This document shows, in pieces, positions 1 through 8,709 of a stretch of DNA of 64,000 nucleotides (positions are counted from its first letter, which is position 1; every line of letters begins with the position of its first letter). The notes under the pieces are model-generated. The model made no database searches. It worked only from the letters and a program-made list of their open reading frames with translations, and was not told the origin of the DNA. The stretch comes from Granulosicoccus sp045110515 (GTDB lineage Bacteria > Pseudomonadota > Gammaproteobacteria > Granulosicoccales > Granulosicoccaceae), in contig JBGCGD010000009.1 of the NCBI GenBank assembly GCA_045110515.1, positions 49,598 through 113,597 of the forward strand. The letters are read 5' to 3'. The position numbers and the translations under genes are program-made.

Positions 1-1
1 T

Positions 2-229
2 ATGGAAAATTATTCCGGTATTAAAAAACTAATAGATTTTCATCAGCCCACCTATCCGAATTTGGTGGTATACACCGATGTTTTCCATCGGCAATACCAG
101 GAACTAACCCAAAAACAGTTCCGCGCTACTCCCACCTATCTTTTATTCTCCCCAACCGGGCAACTTTCGGGTACCCGGGTGGGGAAAATAGAGCGAGCAA
201 TGCTCGACTCTATCGTGAGCCCTAAGTAG
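2..229 (+). CDS. Thioredoxin-fold protein, C-terminal fragment
   Basis: This is the last 75 codons of a gene that probably begins before the window; the ATG at base 2 may be internal. The piece resembles the C-terminal half of a thioredoxin fold: a beta strand (NLVVYTDV), a helix, and then RATPTYLLFSPTG, which looks like the cis-proline loop followed by the next strand. The redox CxxC would lie upstream and is not visible, so activity cannot be judged. The stop codon overlaps the convergent xylB end by 8 nt. The family call is by fold pattern only. Confidence 0.45.
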   Translation: MENYSGIKKLIDFHQPTYPNLVVYTDVFHRQYQELTQKQFRATPTYLLFSPTGQLSGTRVGKIERAMLDSIVSPK

Positions 230-1685
230 ACAAATCCCAACTCATGATAGGTGCCAAGGATTGGTACGTTGCCCTGTAGCGTTCGTGGAGTTCTACGAAT
301 TGACCATGACGGCTATCAGGCTCGATGGTTTTTCGAGTGGCTGGTGCGCTACACACTTGAAACGGATCGGCCTCCTCGGCGGCTATTAAACCTAAGCGAG
401 CTGCACCGAGGCTGGCCCCGTAGTCGCCATCGGCCGGAATATCCAGCGGCAGGCTTAAGGTATTGGAAAGAATCTGTAACCAGTATTCCGATTTAGCACC
501 GCCACCGATGGCGGTTGCTCGATTGAGTTGAGTTCCTGCGGACTGCAACGCCAGGTAACTATCGCGGAAAGCAAAGCTAACGCCTTGCATAACCGCTCGC
601 GCCATATCGGCTGTGTCTGTCGTGTGTTTTAAACCGACGAACACACCGCGAGCATTGGCATCGTTAATCGGTGTTCTTTCTCCGCCCAAGTACGGCAAGA
701 AAATTAAATCTGTGGGGGCTGCGTCGTGGTCTTGAACTGATGCAGCTAATTCGGCCGGCGTAGAGCTAACCGCTTTAGCCAGCCAGTTAAGCGCATCGGT
801 AGCTGCCAGTATTACGCCCATCTGATGCCATGTATTGGGCAGGGCGTGGCAAAAAGCATGAACGGCACTTTCCGCGTTAGGTTGATAGGCATCATTCGCG
901 GCAAATAAAACGCCAGAGGTACCTAATGATAAAAACGCACTGCCGCCGGCAACAGTACCCATGCCGCAGGCACTGGCAGCATTATCTCCGGCACCACCTG
1001 CGATGACAACATGAGGACTCATGCCATAGCGTGAGGCCAATTCTTTTCGAAGCGTACCGGAAGATTCTGTGCCCTCCACAAGCCATGGCATTTGCGACGT
1101 GTCCAAGTCCATTGCATCTAGAAGATCGGATGACCATCGACGGTTGGCAACATCTAACCAACCGGTTCCTGCAGCATCAGACATTTCGGCAACATGCTCT
1201 CCCGTTAACCATAGTCTTGCGTAGTCTTTTGGTAGTAATACTTTTGCAATACGAGCGAATGCATCCGGTTCATGCTCTGCAACCCAGGCAACCTTGGGGG
1301 CGGTGAACCCTGGAAACAAAATATTCCCGGCAATTTTGCGCGACTGAGCGGTGTCGAGACGGCTGGCTTGCTCATGGCTTCGGGTATCGTTCCACAGCAT
1401 GCAAGGGCGGATAACCTCGTTTTTATTATCAACTAAGGTTGCGCCATGCATGTGACCGGACAAACCAATGCCTCGGACCGCTGACAATTGAGTTGCATGG
1501 CTCGATTTAATCGCGTCTAGTGTCTGTTGTATGGCGGTTATCCAATCGGCCGGATCCTGTTCTGACCACCCATCGTATGGGCGACTAACTTCAAGAGACG
1601 CTGAATGGCTGGCGACCATGTTCTGATTCTCATTCATCAGAACGGTTTTGACACTTGAGGTGCCTAGGTCAATTCCCAAATACAT
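222..1685 (-). CDS. xylB: Xylulokinase
   Basis: Phosphorylates D-xylulose with ATP to xylulose-5-phosphate, the second step of the isomerase xylose pathway, in the cytoplasm. The 487-residue length is typical of FGGY sugar kinases. The N-terminus MYLGIDLGTSSVKTVL is the first phosphate-binding motif; the catalytic Asp is expected in GGAGDNAA (about D234); AIGGGAKSEYW near residue 390 is the C-terminal FGGY nucleotide motif. It is the last gene of a minus-strand operon xylR - di-haem oxidoreductase - ASPIC/UnbV protein - xylB, only 6 nt after the previous gene, and divergent from xylFHGA. The isomerase partner XylA is at 9605-10915. The identification is strong from the sequence and the context together. 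Confidence 0.95.
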   Translation of the reverse strand: MYLGIDLGTSSVKTVLMNENQNMVASHSASLEVSRPYDGWSEQDPADWITAIQQTLDAIKSSHATQLSAVRGIGLSGHMHGATLVDNKNEVIRPCMLWNDTRSHEQASRLDTAQSRKIAGNILFPGFTAPKVAWVAEHEPDAFARIAKVLLPKDYARLWLTGEHVAEMSDAAGTGWLDVANRRWSSDLLDAMDLDTSQMPWLVEGTESSGTLRKELASRYGMSPHVVIAGGAGDNAASACGMGTVAGGSAFLSLGTSGVLFAANDAYQPNAESAVHAFCHALPNTWHQMGVILAATDALNWLAKAVSSTPAELAASVQDHDAAPTDLIFLPYLGGERTPINDANARGVFVGLKHTTDTADMARAVMQGVSFAFRDSYLALQSAGTQLNRATAIGGGAKSEYWLQILSNTLSLPLDIPADGDYGASLGAARLGLIAAEEADPFQVCSAPATRKTIEPDSRHGQFVELHERYRATYQSLAPIMSWDLST

Positions 1686-1691
1686 AATTTG

Positions 1692-3365
1692 TTATTCCGG
1701 CGTAGTAGTTGATGTTGAGGCAATGGGAAACCACTGACTAAAGGTATTTTTTGATCGCTCTATGACGACGTGATGGTTAGCAAAGAGTTTGAACGGGGCG
1801 CTCCATTCGCCATCAGGCCATTGCACACGTACGGTTGCTCGTTCCGCAACGCCTAAGCCCACATGGATGAATCCGGCGCTACCTGAAGCATGTCCGCCAC
1901 CGACTTGGGTCACACGGCTTTGGACTCTATTGCCGGTTTTTATAGACAGTTTTGCACCGATGGCGTTTCGGTTGGCCCCTTTTTGCTGCAGTTCTATTTT
2001 GAGCCAGTTGCCGCCTTGGCGAGGGCCGTGTTCACTGATCATACCTTCGTTGCGAAACAAGCTGATATTGTCTGCTCGATTAACAACAACAATATCCAAC
2101 AAACCATCAGCATTTAAGTCAACAACACTTGCGCCACGACCCCGAGTGTTTAGTGCAACTCCGGCTGCTGATCCTTGTTCACTAAACTGACCATTTTCTG
2201 AACCCATAAGCAAATTATCCGGATCAAACAGCGCAAAGTCGCTCATGCGCTCGACGTTGCCTTTGGTAATGAACAAATCTAAATGGGCATCATTGTTGAG
2301 GTCTTCGAACTGCGCGTGCCAGCCAGTACTGGGTTTTAAATCATTGCCGGTGTAGGGGCGATGCGCTGTTGCGCCTCGAGTCCATGCCATGTCTTCGTAA
2401 CGGGGGCGGTTCTCATCTATCGCGTGCTCCAGATCCAGTATTTGTAGTTTCGTATCGCCCATGGAGGTGAGCGCATACTCAGGGTAACCGTCCGCGTTTA
2501 AATCTGCCTCTGCGATGCCCATTCCCCAAATAACGAGTGGCTCCCAGCCTTCCGATGCCGAATACAAACGCGGGTAACGTCCACTATTAAGACGCCATAG
2601 TTGTTCCTGTCCACCGCGATAATAGTGACGATCATTCGTGATCCGTAGCGCGTTAACACCGGATTTATTCCAGTCGGTAAACAACAAAGACAACGCGCAG
2701 TAACCGGGTGAGAGAGGCAAGGGGGCAGTGTAGTTAGGCGAGGCCTTATCGCTTGCAGGACGATGAAGTTCGTTGTCATGACACGTACCCCAGGGAGAGC
2801 CTGGCGCGGTACGATCCACGTAGTTGCCCACTGCCAGTGTAGGAAAGTCATTGCTAGGTTCAAATGTTGCGCTGAATGCCGTACTCCAGTCACTTCCACC
2901 TGAGAATTTCCAACGATTGTTAGCCGGGCTGAACTGACAGTCTGGGCCGCCTTCAAACAATAAATTCTCACCCACTCGAAGCATGGCCAAGTCTAAGAAG
3001 CCGTCGTTGTTGATGTCCAAAGGATAGCTACCGATAACTTTATCGATCGACAATGACGATGTGCCGGATTTTTCAAACGTCAATGGGCCTCCGGGCGAGC
3101 TTTTATTGATGTACATAGCTGCCTTGTTAGTTCCGCCGGCAAAGAACAAGTCTGGCATTCTGTCTTGGTTGCAATCGAAGGCGCTTACGCCACCGCCCAC
3201 AAAGTATTCCCACGGACCATCGTAGCTGTGCATGATTCCTGCGAGTAGAGCCTCCTCCTGCAGTGAGGGTATATCTCCTTGGTAGTGCGAGTCATCTGCC
3301 TGCGACGAGCTGGCAGATACAGCGCTTAGTATCGAAAACAGAAGAATGTACACAGACTTCTTCAT
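1692..3365 (-). CDS. Secreted FG-GAP/VCBS repeat protein with ASPIC/UnbV domain (CRTAC1-like)
   Basis: A 557-residue exported protein. I use the ATG at 3365 because MKKSVYILLFSILSAVSASS is a clear signal peptide and this ATG overlaps the stop of the upstream gene (ATGA). The middle holds repeated calcium-binding-like blades, for example FDCNQDRMPDLFFAGG, LDINNDGFLDLAMLR, ADLNADGYPEYALTS, EDLNNDAHLDLFITKG and VDLNADGLLDIVVVN, which suggests an integrin-like beta propeller. The last ~100 residues carry the ASPIC/UnbV signature (RNAIGAKL, VGLGVAERATVRVQWPDG). Such proteins are extracytoplasmic and mostly of unknown function. Its place between a di-haem enzyme and xylB is unusual and suggests co-expression with xylose use. 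Function is not known. Confidence 0.85.
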   Translation of the reverse strand: MKKSVYILLFSILSAVSASSSQADDSHYQGDIPSLQEEALLAGIMHSYDGPWEYFVGGGVSAFDCNQDRMPDLFFAGGTNKAAMYINKSSPGGPLTFEKSGTSSLSIDKVIGSYPLDINNDGFLDLAMLRVGENLLFEGGPDCQFSPANNRWKFSGGSDWSTAFSATFEPSNDFPTLAVGNYVDRTAPGSPWGTCHDNELHRPASDKASPNYTAPLPLSPGYCALSLLFTDWNKSGVNALRITNDRHYYRGGQEQLWRLNSGRYPRLYSASEGWEPLVIWGMGIAEADLNADGYPEYALTSMGDTKLQILDLEHAIDENRPRYEDMAWTRGATAHRPYTGNDLKPSTGWHAQFEDLNNDAHLDLFITKGNVERMSDFALFDPDNLLMGSENGQFSEQGSAAGVALNTRGRGASVVDLNADGLLDIVVVNRADNISLFRNEGMISEHGPRQGGNWLKIELQQKGANRNAIGAKLSIKTGNRVQSRVTQVGGGHASGSAGFIHVGLGVAERATVRVQWPDGEWSAPFKLFANHHVVIERSKNTFSQWFPIASTSTTTPE

Positions 3366-4780
3366 GGCGTTATGACCCGTGTTTTCAACCACGCAATCAG
3401 ATCTTTCTGTGCAGTTTCATCAAGCGCTTTCCATGCATCTCTGGATGGGCGCGCTGCACCACCGTGTGCATTAATAGCTTCACGCAACGTTGTCATATCG
3501 CCACGATGTCCATAAGGGGCTGTCGAAGCAACTCCCCATAGTTCTGTCGTCATGAATACGTTTCTTTCGACGAAGCGTTGAGACAACAGCTCGTTGCCGA
3601 ATGCCGCAACCTGCTGGTCGGCTATCACGTGTCGTTTTAAATCGCCGAACAGTGGAATTTTAAAGTCTCCGTTCTCGTCCTTCTCGAGCGTTTCCGCCCA
3701 ATCCAGTAGAGCCATGTCGTACACAGTATCGGGAACTTCGCCCATGCGTAATGTGCCTGCAGCATCCATGTTTCCGGGGTCAGCGAAAGCCAGTGAACTT
3801 AGAGGCAAGTAGGGTACATGGCAGTCTGCGCAACCTGCATCACTGAAATGCTGCTCACCGCGATGTGCAGCGGCGATCCAACGTTCATCTTCAACTTTTA
3901 ATGGCACTGGTGGGGCTAGCGTTGCTTGCCACGCGACCAAGGCTGACACGTCGCCACTGGAAATTTCGTTTTCAAAGCCATCCTCATCATGGTCATCGGT
4001 ACTGGTCCATCGCACACCGAAACGTTCCGTGGCCTGCATGCCGTGATGATGATTAAGTGCGTTAACGGTGAATTGTCGCAAAGAGGTCATGACGCCTTTG
4101 TGACTAAACGGTCGTATGACTAAATCGCTATCAATTCCTTCGATGTTCGATGTGTCCACTAGACCATCGGGATACGCGGTAATAAATCCGAACTCAACAC
4201 CTTTGGCATCTAGCACGTGCTTTACTGGTGTGTTTGTAGCCTTGGCTTTCAGTAGTGCTTGATATCGTTGTTCAATCAGTGACGTTGTCATTTCTCGAGC
4301 CAGCAGTTCGATCAGGCCTGCACCCAATAAATGATTCGTATTTCGCTCGTTTGAAAACTGAGGGTCAGTGGTGTCAAAGTCAGTATGCTGAAAGCCTTCA
4401 GACACGAAAACATTGGCTGAAAAGTCACCTGCGCCACCGACCACCGGAACATTGTGGCAACTGGAACAAGCGTTAGCGTCTAACCCGGCGGTGCGCGAAA
4501 ATTCGCTGCGTGGTGGACGTTTCCTCTTGGTCGGTATGATGGCCTGTGTGGCCATCGGTCGACCGACACCGTCTTCAGTGGTAAATCGTGCACTGAACAA
4601 AGTGTTGCCAGCAGCTATTAGCGTTAGTAACTGATCCTTGCTTAAATTGCCTTGGTAGTCACTGATGTTGACGGATTGTGGATTGGCTTTTTCAGACCAT
4701 GGATCGATCGCGTGGGCCGAGATGGCGATGCCGAGTGTGGCGGCTAACCCACATTTTAAATAGAGCATGTAATGATTCAT
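3362..4780 (-). CDS. Di-haem oxidoreductase (DHOR / DUF1111, 'thiol oxidoreductase' family)
   Basis: 472 residues with an N-terminal export signal ending near AHA (residue ~24), so probably periplasmic. Two c-type haem motifs are visible: CSSCH at about residues 105-109 and CADCH at about 317-321. The family is annotated as a putative di-haem peroxidase or oxidoreductase; the substrate is unknown. Other family-like blocks are RPFSHKGVMTSLRQF, NHHHGMQATERFG and APYGHRGDMTTLREAI. The start ATG overlaps the xylR stop by 4 nt and its stop overlaps the next start by 4 nt, so the three genes are probably translationally coupled. It may be a periplasmic electron-transfer enzyme used during xylose or xylan growth; that role is inferred only from position. 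Confidence 0.87.
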   Translation of the reverse strand: MNHYMLYLKCGLAATLGIAISAHAIDPWSEKANPQSVNISDYQGNLSKDQLLTLIAAGNTLFSARFTTEDGVGRPMATQAIIPTKRKRPPRSEFSRTAGLDANACSSCHNVPVVGGAGDFSANVFVSEGFQHTDFDTTDPQFSNERNTNHLLGAGLIELLAREMTTSLIEQRYQALLKAKATNTPVKHVLDAKGVEFGFITAYPDGLVDTSNIEGIDSDLVIRPFSHKGVMTSLRQFTVNALNHHHGMQATERFGVRWTSTDDHDEDGFENEISSGDVSALVAWQATLAPPVPLKVEDERWIAAAHRGEQHFSDAGCADCHVPYLPLSSLAFADPGNMDAAGTLRMGEVPDTVYDMALLDWAETLEKDENGDFKIPLFGDLKRHVIADQQVAAFGNELLSQRFVERNVFMTTELWGVASTAPYGHRGDMTTLREAINAHGGAARPSRDAWKALDETAQKDLIAWLKTRVITP

Positions 4781-6009
4781 GAGGCTATATGCGATTCGAA
4801 TCCGGGGTCGGAAAACAATTCATCAACGTTGCGTAAACTGTTGTGAATAAGACCAAATTCCAAAAGCTCCTTTTCGTTATTAAAATAATGTATGAGGCTT
4901 GATGCGGATTTTTCGTCGTCTAGATTTTGACGAAAAACAGATTCGATGCCTTCCTGCATTAAGCTGAAAGTACAATCATCGTGTCCGATGAGAGCAACAG
5001 GCATTGCATCGAATAAGGTGAAGAGGTTGACCAGACCCTCTGCCACGGCTGCACCTGCAATAACAAATGCCTGTGAGACAGCCTTATCACCATTGACTGC
5101 TTGATCGACTAATTCATTAAGTGTTTCAGAGGAGACTCGACCAACAGGCACGTCAGATATGGAGTGGCCGAAGGCCAAACGCTCGATACCATAGTTGGCT
5201 GCATACGCTTCAATACAGCCTAGTTTTCCGCACCGGCACAGTGCTCCGTTTCGTTCGAAGCGCATATGACCCAATTCTAGGGCAGAGGAGCGGATACCTG
5301 AGAACGGACGTCCTCCCAAGAACAAGCCAAGTCCAATACCATGTGAGAAAAGTACTGTGGCAAAAGACTGACCGAGCTCCTTTGGTTTTTTTTGGCTAAG
5401 CGCCTCAGACATAAGCTGGCAATCGTTTTCAACGCTGACTGAAGTGTTGTAGCGAGATCCCAGAGACTCGCCCAGAGGGACATTCTGAAGTTGTAAAATA
5501 GGTGACCAAAGCAGTCTGCCGGTCGCGTGTTCTGTCACACCCTGAAACGCGACTCCAATGTGTAGCAATCGGTTGGTTGTCTGCTTGGCACACAGCTCGT
5601 CCACCGCTTCCATGATGCGATACAGCAGATCGTCCTCACTCAACGCTCGCGTGTCCGTCGATATACTGCGAGACTCGCACACTTTTCCATCGTACTTCAC
5701 ACATTGAACTTCAATGTGGTCAATGGTGATGTTGACCGTAATCGTAAACCCTGCTTTCGAATTGAGAGACAGCAGGGTCTTTGGTCGTCCCCGGCCGGTT
5801 TTGCGCACGGATTCTGGGTCTTTTTCACTTTTGATGATGCCCTGATCGATCAGCTGTGTGGATAGAGTTGACACGGAGGCCGCGCTCAAACCGGTGAGAT
5901 CTCGCAGTTTCGCAGGCGCACAGGCGCCGAAAGAGCGCAGAGTTTCCAGAAGTCGCCTCCTGTTTTCGCTGCGTAAATCGTCGCTTCTTATGATCGGGGA
6001 ACCGCGCAT
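4777..6009 (-). CDS. xylR: ROK-family transcriptional regulator, probable xylose repressor
   Basis: A DNA-binding repressor of the ROK (NagC/Mlc/XylR) family, 410 residues from the ATG at 6009. A 24-codon longer frame begins at 6081 but the extension is hydrophobic and not ROK-like. An N-terminal winged helix-turn-helix (RRRLLETLRSFGACAPAKLR, LSAASVSTLSTQLIDQGII) is followed by a sugar-kinase-like fold with the ROK zinc signature CRCGKLGCIEAY. Divergent from xylF and first gene of the operon containing xylB, so xylose is the likely effector. The predicted operator is the palindrome at 6083-6106. The symbol follows family and context; the effector has not been shown. Confidence 0.88.
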   Translation of the reverse strand: MRGSPIIRSDDLRSENRRRLLETLRSFGACAPAKLRDLTGLSAASVSTLSTQLIDQGIIKSEKDPESVRKTGRGRPKTLLSLNSKAGFTITVNITIDHIEVQCVKYDGKVCESRSISTDTRALSEDDLLYRIMEAVDELCAKQTTNRLLHIGVAFQGVTEHATGRLLWSPILQLQNVPLGESLGSRYNTSVSVENDCQLMSEALSQKKPKELGQSFATVLFSHGIGLGLFLGGRPFSGIRSSALELGHMRFERNGALCRCGKLGCIEAYAANYGIERLAFGHSISDVPVGRVSSETLNELVDQAVNGDKAVSQAFVIAGAAVAEGLVNLFTLFDAMPVALIGHDDCTFSLMQEGIESVFRQNLDDEKSASSLIHYFNNEKELLEFGLIHNSLRNVDELFSDPGFESHIAS

Positions 6010-6055
6010 TAATGTAGGTTTTGTAATAAATGTTGTGATGAGACAGAAAAACAAC

Positions 6056-6106
6056 TTGACACATTTTAATTCAGAAGTCACTATTTATTCCAGTCGTGAA
6101 ATAAAT
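6056..6106 (+). promoter_or_regulatory. xylF promoter region with candidate ROK operator
   Basis: In the divergent xylR-xylF gap there is a TTGACA box at 6056-6061 and, just downstream, a palindrome with perfect half-sites ATTTATT (6083-6089) and AATAAAT (6100-6106) around a 10-nt spacer. ROK repressors such as NagC and Mlc bind AT-rich sites of this general form. No good -10 at 16-18 nt is evident, so the exact start point is uncertain. A weaker related sequence (ATTAAT...AATAAAT) lies at about 6008-6031, over the xylR start. Inference from pattern and position. Confidence 0.5.
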
Positions 6107-6203
6107 ACCTCACGTCTGTCGCAAAAAATCAGCGACTGTCGAAAACCGCGCGTCGTACCACAGAACAATATCTGACGATGCCGAACAACAACTTGGAGTT
6201 AGT

Positions 6204-7241
6204 ATGAAAAAATTTGGAGTCCTATTAGTGGCTGCAACTGTATCGGCTGCTTTTGCTGGTCCGGTTATGGCAGAAGGAAAGACAATCGGTGTTTCTTGGT
6301 CAAACTTCCAAGAAGAGCGGTGGAAGACTGACGAAGCAGCTATGAAGGCAGCCATCGAAGCTGCTGGTGATACATACATTTCAGCAGACGCACAGTCTTC
6401 AGCGTCCAAGCAGTTGACTGACGTCGAAGCGCTAATCGCACAAGGTGCTGACGCCCTGATCCTGCTTGCACAAGATTCTGGTGCAATCGGTCCTGCTGTC
6501 GAAAAAGCCAGTGCTGAAGGTATCCCTGTCGTTGGTTACGATCGCCTAATCGAAAACTCTGACGCGTTCTACATCACTTTTGACAACGTTGAAGTTGGCC
6601 GTATGCAAGCTCGTGCAGTACTCGCTGCTATGCCAGAAGGCAACTACGCGTTCATCAAAGGTTCTTCTTCAGATCCAAACGCTGATTTCTTATTCGGTGG
6701 ACAGATGGAAGTACTTAAGGAAGCTATGGACGCAGGCAAAATCAAAAACGTTGGTGAAGCCTACACAGATGGTTGGAAGCCTGAGAACGCACAGCGCAAC
6801 ATGGAACAGATCTTAACTGCTAACGACAACAACGTTGATGCTGTTGTTGCGTCTAACGACGGAACAGCTGGTGGTGTTGTTGCAGCACTGGCAGCTCAAG
6901 GCCTTGATGGTTCAGTGCCTGTTTCTGGTCAAGACGGCGATCACGCTGCTCTAAACCGTGTTGCTCGTGGAACTCAGACTGTATCTGTATGGAAAGATGC
7001 TCGTGACCTAGGTAAGAATGCTGCACAAGTTGCAACAATGCTTGCTGATGGCAAAGCCATGGCTGACATTCCGGGTGCAGTACAGTGGTCAGGTGGTCCT
7101 AACGGCGTAGAAATGAACGCTATTTTCTTAGCACCAGTACCTGTCACAGCAGACAACCTAGGCGACGTTATCGATGCTGGTTGGATTGCGAAAGACAAAG
7201 TATGTGAAGGCGCTGCTGATTCAGTAGCTGCTTGTCAGTAA
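6204..7241 (+). CDS. xylF: D-xylose ABC transporter periplasmic binding protein
   Basis: Binds D-xylose in the periplasm and delivers it to the XylHG permease. 345 residues with a standard signal peptide (MKKFGVLLVAATVSAAFAGP, cleavage near MAEGK). Periplasmic binding protein type 1 features include LIAQGADALILLAQDS, GYDRLIENSDAFYITFDN, IKGSSSDPNADFLFGGQM, NVDAVVASNDGTAGG and VPVSGQDGD, which match XylF closely. GGAG lies about 8 nt before the ATG. Codon use is strongly biased (GCT, GGT, AAC rich), suggesting high expression. It is followed by a hairpin-plus-T-run at 7298-7335, as expected when the binding protein is made in excess over the membrane parts. Confidence 0.95.
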   Translation: MKKFGVLLVAATVSAAFAGPVMAEGKTIGVSWSNFQEERWKTDEAAMKAAIEAAGDTYISADAQSSASKQLTDVEALIAQGADALILLAQDSGAIGPAVEKASAEGIPVVGYDRLIENSDAFYITFDNVEVGRMQARAVLAAMPEGNYAFIKGSSSDPNADFLFGGQMEVLKEAMDAGKIKNVGEAYTDGWKPENAQRNMEQILTANDNNVDAVVASNDGTAGGVVAALAAQGLDGSVPVSGQDGDHAALNRVARGTQTVSVWKDARDLGKNAAQVATMLADGKAMADIPGAVQWSGGPNGVEMNAIFLAPVPVTADNLGDVIDAGWIAKDKVCEGAADSVAACQ

Positions 7242-7263
7242 TTGGTTTTCCTCCGAGAAGTGC

Positions 7264-7335
7264 CCGTAGGCTTGTAAAGCTACGGTAGTTAGTGAAGGGG
7301 CGGTAACACGTGGCCCGTGTTGTCGCCCTTTTTTT
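7264..7335 (+). terminator. Hairpins and partial terminator between xylF and xylH
   Basis: Two stem-loops lie in the 133-nt gap. The first pairs CCGTAG.CTT with AAGCTACGG at 7264-7285. The second pairs GGGCGGTAACACG (7298-7310) with CGTGTTGTCGCCC (7316-7328), complete if two G-U pairs are allowed, followed by seven T. This is a good intrinsic terminator inside an operon and probably raises xylF expression relative to xylHGA by partial termination or 3' protection. Confidence 0.75.
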
Positions 7336-7374
7336 ATCTTTTTTTTGTGTTGACTATCGCCGGGTGGGAAGTAA

Positions 7375-8691
7375 ATGACCGATAACAGCAATGGCACTGC
7401 GTCGCCGCAAGGTGCCCGTCAGAGTGAAGAATCTGCAATAACCCGATTTTTTCGCGCCACAGAAGTTGATACCCGAATGCTGGGTATGCTCGGTGCGCTT
7501 ATGCTCATTTGGATAATGTTCCATCTGTTTTCAGACGGGCGTTTTTTAACACCGAGAAACCTTTGGAATCTCTCGGTGCAGACATCGTCGGTCGCCATTA
7601 TGTCAACCGGTATGGTGCTGATCATTGTGACCCGGCACATTGACTTGTCGGTGGGCTCCATTCTTGGCTTTGTTGCCATGGTTATGGGCGTCACGCAAAC
7701 TTCGTTTTTGCCCGAATTACTCGGCCTAGGTAGTCCTGTCACCTGGGTTATCACTCTGAGTGTGGGCATTGTTGTTGGCGCACTCATCGGTGCCATCCAC
7801 GGTTACGTCATCGCGTATTTAGCGGTACCGGCGTTTATTGTCACGTTGGGTGGATTGCTGGTTTGGCGCGGTGCAGCCTGGTGGGTCACCTCTGGACAAA
7901 CAGTTGCTCCCATGGACGCAACCTTTCGACTCATGGGAGGTGGACCCTACGGCTCAATTGGCGCTTTCTGGAGTTGGGTGGTAGCAGCGATAGCCTGTAT
8001 CGGCATTTTGCTGATGATTGTCACTACTCGTCGAAACCGAAAACGTTTTAACTTTCCACTGCGTCCTTTATGGGCCGAACTCACGTTAGTCGCTGTTGGC
8101 TGTGGCGCTGTGCTATCGGCGGTTGCAGTCGCGAACAATTACCCATGGCCCAAGGGTATTGTTAAGCGCTTCGCGGCGGCAAACAATATCGAAGTTCCAG
8201 ACGGTGGATTGTTCATAGCGCACGGCATTGCTATTCCTGTTCTTATCGCGATTTCTGTGGGCATCATCATGACTTTCATAGCCACCCGGACTCGATTCGG
8301 CCGCTATGTTTTCGCTATGGGTGGAAACCCCGAGGCCGCTGAGCTTGCCGGTATCAATACTCGTTGGGTCACCATGAAAATCTTCATACTCATGGGAATC
8401 CTGTGTGCCATAGCAGGTGCTATCTCAACAGCTCGCTTGAATGCCTCAACCAACGCTCAAGGAACACTGGACGAACTGTTGGTTATCGCTGCAGCGGTTA
8501 TAGGTGGAACGTCACTCGGTGGCGGTATAGGCACCGTAGTCGGAGCCATGATTGGTGCGGTGGTTATGCAATCTCTGCAAAGCGGCATGGTGCTGTTGGG
8601 TGTCGATGCACCTTTTCAAAACGTGGTGGTCGGCATCGTACTGGTGTTGGCAGTTTGGTTAGACGGTCTATATCGTCGTCGCTCTGTGTAG
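7375..8691 (+). CDS. xylH: D-xylose ABC transporter permease
   Basis: Inner-membrane permease of the CUT2 (ribose/xylose) ABC family, 438 residues with about ten hydrophobic segments, for example MLGMLGALMLIWIMFHLF, VAIMSTGMVLIIVTRHIDLS and AVIGGTSLGGGIGTVVGAMI. Family hallmarks are RHIDLSVGSILG, the loop VPAFIVTLGGLLVWRG and GGNPEAAELAGIN before the ATPase contact. The start ATG follows GGGAAGTAA and lies 39 nt beyond the terminator-like structure. xylG follows 18 nt downstream. A ~60-residue hydrophilic insert (about residues 222-300) between membrane segments is characteristic of XylH. Confident call. Confidence 0.93.
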   Translation: MTDNSNGTASPQGARQSEESAITRFFRATEVDTRMLGMLGALMLIWIMFHLFSDGRFLTPRNLWNLSVQTSSVAIMSTGMVLIIVTRHIDLSVGSILGFVAMVMGVTQTSFLPELLGLGSPVTWVITLSVGIVVGALIGAIHGYVIAYLAVPAFIVTLGGLLVWRGAAWWVTSGQTVAPMDATFRLMGGGPYGSIGAFWSWVVAAIACIGILLMIVTTRRNRKRFNFPLRPLWAELTLVAVGCGAVLSAVAVANNYPWPKGIVKRFAAANNIEVPDGGLFIAHGIAIPVLIAISVGIIMTFIATRTRFGRYVFAMGGNPEAAELAGINTRWVTMKIFILMGILCAIAGAISTARLNASTNAQGTLDELLVIAAAVIGGTSLGGGIGTVVGAMIGAVVMQSLQSGMVLLGVDAPFQNVVVGIVLVLAVWLDGLYRRRSV

Positions 8692-8709
8692 GTATCTGGA
8701 GAAACAATC

